NCBI GenBank assembly: GCA_963590165.1
Contig: CAVANO010000021.1
Coordinates: forward strand, 98,979-162,978
Source of the DNA: UBA11524 sp963590165
GTDB lineage: Bacteria; Bacillota; Clostridia; Christensenellales; Aristaeellaceae
DNA: 64,000 bases
Reading direction: 5' to 3'
Position numbers and translations under genes: made by a program. Every line of letters begins with the position of its first letter. Position 1 is the stretch's first letter. The notes beneath the pieces were generated by a model that saw only the letters and a list, made by a program, of their open reading frames with translations, was not told where the DNA came from and did not search any database. Positions 58,438 to 64,000 of this stretch are shown piece by piece.

Positions 58438-58466
58438 ATCTTATCACGCTTTGCGCGCTGTGTCAA
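58438..58466 (-). promoter_or_regulatory. Promoter of the asd-dapA-dapB operon
   Basis: Minus-strand TTGACA (58461-58466), 17-bp spacer, TAAGAT (58438-58443), about 25 bases before the riboswitch. Confidence 0.87.
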
Positions 58467-58508
58467 TGTATCATATCACGAATTCTGTCCGAATCGGGCG
58501 TTTTCCAC

Positions 58509-58537
58509 TTGCGAGTTTTGTATTTCCGGTGTATAAT
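58509..58537 (+). promoter_or_regulatory. Promoter of the second MATE gene
   Basis: TTGCGA (58509-58514), 17-bp spacer, TATAAT (58532-58537), divergent from the asd promoter. Confidence 0.82.
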
Positions 58538-58569
58538 CTTCGCGGAAAATATCGCAAAGGAGCGATGAA

Positions 58570-59940
58570 ATGTCTTCCGAAAAGCACGACCTGACGCACG
58601 GACCGCTTGCACGTCAGATCATCCTGTTCAGCCTGCCCCTGATGGCGACGAACGTCCTGCAGGTGCTCTTCAACATGTCCGACATTGCCGTTGTCGGACA
58701 GTTTGCCGGACCGGAGGCGCTGGGTTCTGTCGGCTCGACCTCGATTCTTGTCACGCTGCTGACCGGTTTTCTGATTGGCATGGGCAGCGGCGTCAACGTG
58801 GTCGTCGCGCGCTATATCGGTGCACGGCATGACCAGGACGTGCATGAGGCGGTTCACACTTCGCTGATTCTGTCAGTAATCATCGGCATCATAATCATGG
58901 TGCTTGGCTTCATCTTTACCCCAACGCTGCTGACCATGCTGGGAACAAAGGAACTGCTGATGGACGGTGCCGTCAGCTATCTGCGCATCTACTGCCTCGG
59001 CATGCCGGCTGTCGCCATTTTCAACTTCGGCAACGCCGTACTGTCTGCGTCGGGCGACACAAAGAAGCCGCTGTATTTCCTCGCGATGTCCGGCGTGCTG
59101 AACATCCTGCTGAATCTGTTCTTCGTCATCGTCTGCCATATGGCGGCGGCTGGTGTTGCGCTGGCAAGCATCATCTCCCAGTATACGTCCGGCACGCTCG
59201 TACTGCTCTCGCTCCGCAAGTCCGACAGCCTCATCCGCATCTCGCGCGACATGCTTCACATTGAACCGCATAAGGCACGTCAGATTCTTTCGCTGAGCAT
59301 TCCCGCCGGCTTGCAGAACGCCATTTTCGCGATTGCGAACCTGTTCATTCAGGCTGGTGTGAACAGCTTCGACGAAATCATGGTTGAGGGCAATTCCGCC
59401 GCCGCCAATGCCGACGCGCTTGTCTACGATGTCATGGCTGCCGTATACACCGCGTGCTCGTCCTTCATGAGCCAGAACTACGGCGCCGGCAAGCGCAAGC
59501 GCATCATGCGGTCGTACTTCATTTCGATGGGCTTCTCGTTCATCATCGCACTGGCGATGAGCGCACTGCTTGTGCTGTTCGGGCGGCAGTTTCTGTCGAT
59601 TTTCACGAATGTCGAGGAAGTCGCCGAAGCTGGTATGATTCGCCTGCGCATCATGGGCTGCTCGTACGCATTCTCTGCCTTCATGGACTGCACCATCGCC
59701 GCGAACCGCGGTCTCGGCAAGAGTCTCGTCCCGACCATCATCGTGATTATGGGCTCCTGCGTCTTCCGCATCCTGTGGGTTTACACGATTTTCGCTTACT
59801 TCCACACGATTCAGAGCCTGTATCTGGTCTACATCGTCTCGTGGGGCATCACCGCCATTGCCGAAATGATCTGCCTGTTCTTCGTTCACCGCACACAGTT
59901 CCGTAAACTGCCGCCGGATGTGGATACCCTTGCAGCATAA
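58570..59940 (+). CDS. MATE-family multidrug/cation antiporter
   Basis: Protein of 456 residues with twelve predicted helices. It opens with 'LTHGPLARQIILFSLPLMATNVLQ', then 'ISDIAVVGQFAGPEALGSVGS'-type repeats ('MSDIAVVGQFAGPEAL' is seen) and 'LSIPAGLQNAIFAIANLFIQAG' (parts) in the second half. The family exports cationic drugs or metabolites using ion gradients. It is monocistronic between its own promoter and terminator; nothing points to a substrate. Confidence 0.92.
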   Translation: MSSEKHDLTHGPLARQIILFSLPLMATNVLQVLFNMSDIAVVGQFAGPEALGSVGSTSILVTLLTGFLIGMGSGVNVVVARYIGARHDQDVHEAVHTSLILSVIIGIIIMVLGFIFTPTLLTMLGTKELLMDGAVSYLRIYCLGMPAVAIFNFGNAVLSASGDTKKPLYFLAMSGVLNILLNLFFVIVCHMAAAGVALASIISQYTSGTLVLLSLRKSDSLIRISRDMLHIEPHKARQILSLSIPAGLQNAIFAIANLFIQAGVNSFDEIMVEGNSAAANADALVYDVMAAVYTACSSFMSQNYGAGKRKRIMRSYFISMGFSFIIALAMSALLVLFGRQFLSIFTNVEEVAEAGMIRLRIMGCSYAFSAFMDCTIAANRGLGKSLVPTIIVIMGSCVFRILWVYTIFAYFHTIQSLYLVYIVSWGITAIAEMICLFFVHRTQFRKLPPDVDTLAA

Positions 59941-59955
59941 TCACAGCTCTATTGC

Positions 59956-59983
59956 AAACGCCTCCTTGCGGGGCGTTTTTTTG
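59956..59983 (+). terminator. Intrinsic terminator of the second MATE gene
   Basis: AAACGCC pairs with GGCGTTT around loop TCCTTGCGG, then a run of T, 16 bases after the stop codon. Confidence 0.87.
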
Positions 59984-60171
59984 TAACTTTCCCACTCTGC
60001 CGCCACTTTTCGGTGAAATTTCTCGGAGAAAAAAAGGATTTTTCATCAAAAGAGCGAAATATAGAGGATAAAGTCTTGAATGTGCTCCATTTTCGGTTAA
60101 TTCTGGGTTGATTACTTTTCTTGGCTGCTTCGCTGAAACAAACGAAGCATCAGATGAGGAGGTTGCTTTTC

Positions 60172-61626
60172 TTGCAGGACATGGTCGTGATTGTGAATCT
60201 CAACGCATCGGCATGCCGTCTGATGGCGCAGAAGCTCCGCGCGGAACATATTTACTGCCGAATCGTTTCCTCCATCTGCACGGCAGAGGACATTCAGCAC
60301 ATGGGCGCACGCGGTATTCTGCTTGCTGCCGACGTCAGCGGAGAAGCTGAAAGCGTCCCTCATCTCAAGGACTATCTGCAGACGGGTCTCCCGATGCTCT
60401 GCATGGGCGATTCCGCGCTGACGCTCTGCGAAACGCTTGGCGGCAGCCTGAGCACATCGGTTGTGTCTGAAAGCACGATGCAGATTCACATCGACACGCA
60501 GGACGTGCTGCTGAGCGGCATGGATGACACTGACCGTTATCAGCCGACGATTCGCGCAATGAATCTCGATGCATCGCTTGCTGCACCGATTGCCACATCG
60601 GATGATGGACTGCTCGGCTTCCATGCAAATCAGCGAAGCGTCTGGGGGTTCTCCTTCCGGCTTGAGCGGAACGACCCGTTTTCGACCCATCTCCTGCTGA
60701 ATTTTGTGCTGAATGTCTGCGGCTGCACCCCATGGTGGACGAATCAGATGCTGATTGACCGTGCACGCGATGAAATCAGCCGTGCGGCAAGCGGCGGCAA
60801 CGCGCTCTGCTGCCTGTCCGGCGGCATCGACAGCGGTGTCTGTGCCGTGCTCGGTAACCTCGCCATCGGTCACAAGCTGCATTGCATTTTCATTGACACC
60901 GGTCTGCTTCGTAAGAACGAGGCAGAACAGGTCATGGCATACTATCACGACAGCCTCGGGCTGAATCTGCAGCGGATTAATGAACAGGAGACATTCATCA
61001 AGGCGCTTGCCGGCGTGACGGATTCAGCGGAAAAGGATCGCATTGTCCTCGACCTGCTGACAAAGATTCTCAGCCGCGAAGCCGCCGCCATCGATGATGT
61101 CCGCCTCATCATTCAGGGCACGAACGTTGCTGACACGCTGCTGCATCCGCATCCATCCGATTACAGCATCAACGGGATTCCGGTCGTCGAGCCGGTTCGT
61201 GAACTGTTCAAGGATGAAATCCGCCAAATCGGCAAGGAGCTTGGTCTGCCGCCGGAGCTTGTCAGCCGTCAGCCTTTTCCTGCCAGCGGTCTTGCATCGC
61301 GCATCATGGCGGAGGTCACCAACAAGCGGCTTGAAACGCTTCGCACAGCAGATGACATCTTCCGCCGTGAGGTCGACGAAAGCAACCAGAACAAGCGGCT
61401 GTGGCAGTATTATGCTGCCCTGGCGCTGTCACCGATTTACAGCAAAGGTGACCTCATCATCCTCCGCGCTGTCCAGACGGTAGAAGGCACCGGCGGCAAC
61501 ACGGCGCGTTTCACTTCCGACCTCCTTGAGCGCGTGACATCACGAATCCTCAAGCAATGCCCAACTGTTCGGCGGGTGCTCTACGACCTGACACCGAGCC
61601 GCTCCTATCAGCGCTCCATCCAGTGA
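60172..61626 (+). CDS. guaA: Divergent GMP synthase-like protein with degenerate amidotransferase domain
   Basis: Protein of 484 residues with the two-domain plan of GuaA but clear departures. The N-terminal glutaminase fold keeps position and length, yet the nucleophile region reads 'PMLCMGDSALTL' instead of GxCxGxQ, and the HPE motif is 'GFSFRLE' (His to Arg at 163; Glu165 kept). The ATP-pyrophosphatase domain has an intact PP-loop SGGIDS at 216-221 and 'IDTGLLRKNEAEQVM'. The C-terminal dimerisation domain ends 'VRRVLYDLTPSRSYQRSIQ' where ordinary GuaA has a KPPxTIEWE tail that contacts XMP. It may be an ammonia-dependent GMP synthase or an amidating/ligating paralogue. The TTG at 60172 has GAGGAGG 9 bases upstream. 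Typical GuaA is about 510-525 residues. Confidence 0.8.
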   Translation: MQDMVVIVNLNASACRLMAQKLRAEHIYCRIVSSICTAEDIQHMGARGILLAADVSGEAESVPHLKDYLQTGLPMLCMGDSALTLCETLGGSLSTSVVSESTMQIHIDTQDVLLSGMDDTDRYQPTIRAMNLDASLAAPIATSDDGLLGFHANQRSVWGFSFRLERNDPFSTHLLLNFVLNVCGCTPWWTNQMLIDRARDEISRAASGGNALCCLSGGIDSGVCAVLGNLAIGHKLHCIFIDTGLLRKNEAEQVMAYYHDSLGLNLQRINEQETFIKALAGVTDSAEKDRIVLDLLTKILSREAAAIDDVRLIIQGTNVADTLLHPHPSDYSINGIPVVEPVRELFKDEIRQIGKELGLPPELVSRQPFPASGLASRIMAEVTNKRLETLRTADDIFRREVDESNQNKRLWQYYAALALSPIYSKGDLIILRAVQTVEGTGGNTARFTSDLLERVTSRILKQCPTVRRVLYDLTPSRSYQRSIQ

Positions 61627-61632
61627 TTTTCC

Positions 61633-61663
61633 GGCGGTCTGTCTCGTGCGGACCGTCTTTTTT
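61633..61663 (+). terminator. Intrinsic terminator of the GuaA-like gene
   Basis: GGCGGTCTG pairs with CGGACCGTC (two G-U pairs), followed by six T. Confidence 0.87.
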
Positions 61664-61671
61664 CGTGCAAC

Positions 61672-61713
61672 AAAAAAGCACCCTTCCGTCACAAGGACGG
61701 AAAGGCACTTTTT
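61672..61713 (-). terminator. Intrinsic terminator of the zinc-ribbon gene
   Basis: Minus-strand TTCCGTC/GACGGAA stem, extended by GTGCC/GGTGC, then TTTTTT. It is separate from the plus-strand terminator just to its left. Confidence 0.87.
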
Positions 61714-61741
61714 GCAACAGTTTTGTCAGAAGCGTTGGGGC

Positions 61742-62023
61742 TTAACCACGACGCGCTGCATAGCACTCGCTGCAGTAGACAGGGCGATCATCCCTGGGCT
61801 GGAAAGGTACCTTGGTGGGCTTGCCGCATTCAGCGCAAACAGCGTCGAACATTTCACGGGCGCCACCGGCAGCAGGGCGGCTGGCCTTACGTGCCTGACG
61901 GCACGCCTTGCACCGAGTCGGCTCATTCTGGAAGCCCTTCTCGGCATAGAATTCCTGTTCGCCGGCAGTGAAAACGAATTCATTGCCGCAGTCTTTGCAA
62001 ACCAGCGTCTTGTCAGTGTACAT
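61742..62023 (-). CDS. Small zinc-ribbon protein
   Basis: Protein of 93 residues with four CxxC pairs: Cys9/12 and Cys38/41 form a probable zinc-ribbon (zf-trcl type, 'LVCKDCGNEFVFTAGEQEFY'), and Cys63/66 and Cys84/87 form a second ('CAECGKPTKVPFQP' and 'CSECY'). Such proteins are common in Clostridia and candidate phyla and are without known function; nucleic-acid or protein contact is likely. The ATG has GGGGG about 10 bases upstream. It is preceded by an unusually long structured leader with its own promoter. Confidence 0.88.
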   Translation of the reverse strand: MYTDKTLVCKDCGNEFVFTAGEQEFYAEKGFQNEPTRCKACRQARKASRPAAGGAREMFDAVCAECGKPTKVPFQPRDDRPVYCSECYAARRG

Positions 62024-62057
62024 GGTTTGGAACCCCCTGATAGATTAAAATAGGCGC

Positions 62058-62271
62058 ATCCTTCGGCTGACCTGGTCTTTGACCCCACACTCGCCGTCTG
62101 GGAGGTTGCTCAACGCATTGCGCGCCCTCACGCACTCCTCTCGGAGTCATGTCACCACGCTCCGGACGGTCTTACCTCTAAACCGCACCATGCTCCCCGG
62201 CGCTTTGACCGGATTACGTGGACCGCTTGGCCTGCGACTGGCTTCGGCTTGCAACCACAGACCCGAAGGAT
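62058..62271 (-). ncRNA. Candidate 214-nt structured RNA before the zinc-ribbon gene
   Basis: The region is closed by a perfect 9-bp helix: ATCCTTCGG (62271-62263) with CCGAAGGAT (62066-62058) on the minus strand. Inside are CCGG...CCGG, CGGT...ACCG, ACTCC-GAGA-GGAGT (a GNRA-type loop) and GCG...CGC hairpins. A consensus promoter ends about 12 bases before it, and no terminator separates it from the gene. It has no reading frame of note. I do not recognise it as tmRNA, RNase P, 6S, SRP RNA or a common riboswitch; a raiA-motif-like RNA is one possibility by size and place. Confidence 0.6.
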
Positions 62272-62283
62272 TCAACCGTGCTC

Positions 62284-62312
62284 ATTATACTCGAATTGCA
62301 ATCAAATAGCAA
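62284..62312 (-). promoter_or_regulatory. Promoter of the structured leader and zinc-ribbon gene
   Basis: Minus-strand TTGCTA (62307-62312), 17-bp spacer, TATAAT (62284-62289). Confidence 0.85.
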
Positions 62313-62390
62313 GAGTTTTTTCCAAAAAAATGTTTTGTTTACAACTCGATAAAATTTCAAAACTCACGCTTCATTTCTGCCGAATCTGTC

Positions 62391-63572
62391 TTAAATGTGC
62401 TCGAAGAAAGGCGTCCCATCCGCGTTTCGAAGGACATCGTCCTCGAAATGCAACGGCTCAGGCTTTGCAATCATGTACTTGAGGATTTCGTCCATGCGGA
62501 CGCTCTCCCGGAACGTAACCAGCGAGAAGCTGACGCCATGCTTGCGGGCGCGCCCCGTTCTGCCGATGCGGTGCAGGTAGTATTCGTTTTCCGTCGGCAG
62601 GTCGAAATTAATGACAGCCTCCACATCATCAATGTCAATGCCGCGTGCAGCAACATCCGTCGCAATCAGAATCGGGAACTTACCCTTGCGGAAGTCATTC
62701 ATGACGACATTTCGCTTGCTCTGCGGCACATCACCGTGAATGCATTCCGCACTGTATCCTGCCTTCTGCAGCCGCTCCGTCAGCCGATCCGTCATGAACT
62801 TTGTATTGCAGAAGATCATCACACGCTGATACACATCCGCATCCAGCAGATACAGCAGGTGATCAATCTTCTTGTCCTGTTCGGTTGCAATGACATACTG
62901 CGTGATCTGCGGACGATCCTGCTTCGTCGCCTCGACCGTCACCTCAACCGGTTCATGCTGGTACTTCCATGCGATTGTCAGCACGTCCTGATTCGTCGTT
63001 GCTGAGAAGAGCACAAGCTGCCGATCGTCCGGTGTAGCCTCGATGATATGCGTGACATCCTTGACGAACCCCATATTGAGCATTTCGTCCGCCTCGTCGA
63101 GCACCATTGTATGGACGCTGTGCAGGTGAATATTGCCGCGGTTCATGTGGTCAAGCAGGCGGCCGGGCGTGGCAACAAGGATTTGCGGCTTGCGCTTGAG
63201 GGCGGCAAGCTGCTTGGGAATCGGCTGACCGCCATAAATGACAGCAATCCGGCATCCCTTGATGTACTTGGCGAGCTTCGTCAGCTCATCGCCGATCTGC
63301 AGTGCCAATTCGCGTGTCGGTGCCAGCACGACTTCCTGAATATTTGCGTCTTTGAGCTGCACGTACTCGAGCATCGGAATGCCGAACGCACAGGTTTTGC
63401 CCGTGCCGGTCGGCGCGATGGCATCGATGTCCGCGCCGGCCATCATCAGCGGAATGGTTTTTGCCTGCACAGTGGACGGCGCTGTGAAGCCCATATCCTT
63501 GACGGCTCTGAGCACCTCCGCCGAAAGGTCCATTTCATCAAACGTAGCGGGAAGCTGATTGAGTTCAGACAA
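62391..63572 (-). CDS. DEAD-box RNA helicase
   Basis: Protein of 393 residues, the minimal two-RecA-domain helicase core with almost no C-terminal tail. Motifs: Walker A 'APTGTGKT', Ia 'PTREL', 'TPGRLLDH', II 'VLDEADEML', III 'SAT', 'IATDVAARGIDI' and VI 'HRIGRTGR'. It resembles CshA/RhlE-type helicases that remodel mRNA or ribosomal RNA. It follows the TSCPD gene by 19 bp. Downstream only a weak AT-rich hairpin with a T run (about 62323-62365) could end the transcript. Confidence 0.95.
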   Translation of the reverse strand: MSELNQLPATFDEMDLSAEVLRAVKDMGFTAPSTVQAKTIPLMMAGADIDAIAPTGTGKTCAFGIPMLEYVQLKDANIQEVVLAPTRELALQIGDELTKLAKYIKGCRIAVIYGGQPIPKQLAALKRKPQILVATPGRLLDHMNRGNIHLHSVHTMVLDEADEMLNMGFVKDVTHIIEATPDDRQLVLFSATTNQDVLTIAWKYQHEPVEVTVEATKQDRPQITQYVIATEQDKKIDHLLYLLDADVYQRVMIFCNTKFMTDRLTERLQKAGYSAECIHGDVPQSKRNVVMNDFRKGKFPILIATDVAARGIDIDDVEAVINFDLPTENEYYLHRIGRTGRARKHGVSFSLVTFRESVRMDEILKYMIAKPEPLHFEDDVLRNADGTPFFEHI

Positions 63573-63591
63573 TGTGCGCTCCTCCCCGATG

Positions 63592-63831
63592 TTACGCCTG
63601 ATATTCGCGGATGGCTCTGCTCAGTTGATCCGGGCAGGAGGTATTGCCGCGGCAGGGAATGCCTGCGAGCTTTTCGGCGACTTCATCCGCTTTGCGGCCG
63701 ATGACCATCTTGGCAAGACCCTGCGTGTTGCCCTTGCAGCCGCCGATAAACTTGCAATGCGTGATGATGCCGTCCTGAATTTCCAGCTCAATTTCAGAGG
63801 AGCAGGTACCGTGCGTCTTGTAATGCATCAT
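63592..63831 (-). CDS. TSCPD domain protein (TIGR03905 type)
   Basis: Protein of 79 residues that consists only of a TSCPD domain, recognised from 'GTCSSEIELEIQDGIITHCKF' (parts), 'GGCKGNTQGLAKMVIG' and 'GIPCRGNTSCPDQLSRAI'. The domain is otherwise found at the end of B12-dependent ribonucleotide reductase; the stand-alone form is common in Clostridia and of unknown function. The conserved cysteines suggest metal or redox chemistry. The ATG has AAAGGAGG 8 bases upstream. Confidence 0.92.
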   Translation of the reverse strand: MMHYKTHGTCSSEIELEIQDGIITHCKFIGGCKGNTQGLAKMVIGRKADEVAEKLAGIPCRGNTSCPDQLSRAIREYQA

Positions 63832-63856
63832 ATTGATTTCCTCCTTTATAATGCAG

Positions 63857-63890
63857 AAAAAGGGACGCTCCCCACAAGAAAGCGTCCCTC
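63857..63890 (-). terminator. Intrinsic terminator of tuf
   Basis: GGGACGCT pairs with AGCGTCCC, followed by TTTTT on the minus strand. Confidence 0.92.
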
Positions 63891-63902
63891 GAAAAACCGA
63901 GA

Positions 63903-64000
63903 TTACTCGATGACCTTGGAAACGACGCCGGAACCAACCGTGCGACCGCCCTCGCGGATAGCAAAGCGCAGGCCCTGCTCCAGAGCGATCGGCGTGATCA
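63903..64000 (-). CDS. tuf: Elongation factor Tu (C-terminal fragment at the window edge)
   Basis: Only the last 31 codons and the stop are present. The peptide ends 'RFAIREGGRTVGSGVVSKVI' plus Glu, the near-invariant C-terminus of EF-Tu. The rest lies beyond the right edge. Confidence 0.97.
   Translation of the reverse strand, partial: ITPIALEQGLRFAIREGGRTVGSGVVSKVIE

Noticed and set aside
46322..59940. Recent duplication of the two MATE genes
   Set aside because: The two proteins share only family-level similarity, and their flanks are unrelated.
62058..62271. Signal recognition particle RNA
   Set aside because: A CCAGGTCAG word next to CCGAAGGA recalls the SRP helix 8 region, but the required GGAAGGAAGCAGCC order and apical loop are absent.

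Overview
The window looks like chromosome from a Gram-positive Clostridia-type bacterium (Bacillota) with high GC for that group, probably an uncultured gut or rumen lineage. The evidence is the gene set: split glutamate synthase with an ANTAR regulator, the PhoH / 7TM-HD / YbeY / Era order, Tex, FtsH, PlsY next to Der, TIGR03905-type TSCPD protein, CotH with VTC and DUF4956 partners, SH3-rich surface proteins, near-consensus sigma-A promoters with 17-bp spacers, and strong Shine-Dalgarno sites. I see no transposase, prophage, CRISPR array or rRNA. The genus cannot be fixed from the sequence alone.

Layout. 1-3.6 kb (minus): a GldG/DUF4340-type ABC export cassette, cut by the left edge. 3.7-9.9 kb: a two-component system (minus) divergent from VTC - DUF4956 - CotH (plus), a surface or polymer module. 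9.96 kb: tRNA-Arg(CCG). 10.2-11.4 kb: secreted five-SH3 protein. 11.4-20.1 kb (minus): an apparent operon LbH nucleotidyltransferase-like - Tex - PAP2 - sugar isomerase - TtcA-like - TldD - TldE - ArsR regulator. 20.2-24.6 kb (minus): a giant repeat-rich cell-surface protein. 24.8-29.4 kb: NUDIX, GNAT, flavin reductase, AEC transporter, phosphoesterase, and a small secreted protein with a damaged start. 29.5-37.6 kb (minus): PhoH - 7TM-HD - YbeY/cytidine deaminase fusion - Era - GlmM - SdaAB - SdaAA. 37.9 kb: lone MreB-type gene. 38.9-46.05 kb (minus): nitrogen-assimilation operon (split glutamate synthase, glutamine synthetase, ANTAR regulator). 46.3-51.4 kb (plus): MATE, DUF512 radical-SAM protein, Der, PlsY. 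51.4-58.5 kb (minus): Nth and FolT under a THF riboswitch, HdeD-like protein and FtsH, then DapB-DapA-Asd under a lysine riboswitch. 58.6-61.6 kb (plus): second MATE and a divergent GMP-synthase-like protein. 61.7-64 kb (minus): zinc-ribbon gene behind a large structured leader, DEAD-box helicase, TSCPD protein, and the end of tuf.

RNA-based regulation is the theme of the right half. A complete ANTAR antitermination leader (two hairpins with AxxGxx hexaloops and a competing terminator) sits at the predicted transcription start of the glutamate synthase/glutamine synthetase operon, whose last gene encodes an ANTAR protein; the operon therefore appears to carry its own RNA switch and regulator. 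A tetrahydrofolate riboswitch precedes folT and a lysine riboswitch precedes asd-dapA-dapB. Two further structured RNAs do not match any class I recognise: a 214-nt domain closed by a perfect 9-bp helix before the zinc-ribbon gene, and a multi-hairpin region ending in a terminator just before der. These two and the degenerate GMP-synthase-like protein are the best candidates for something undescribed.
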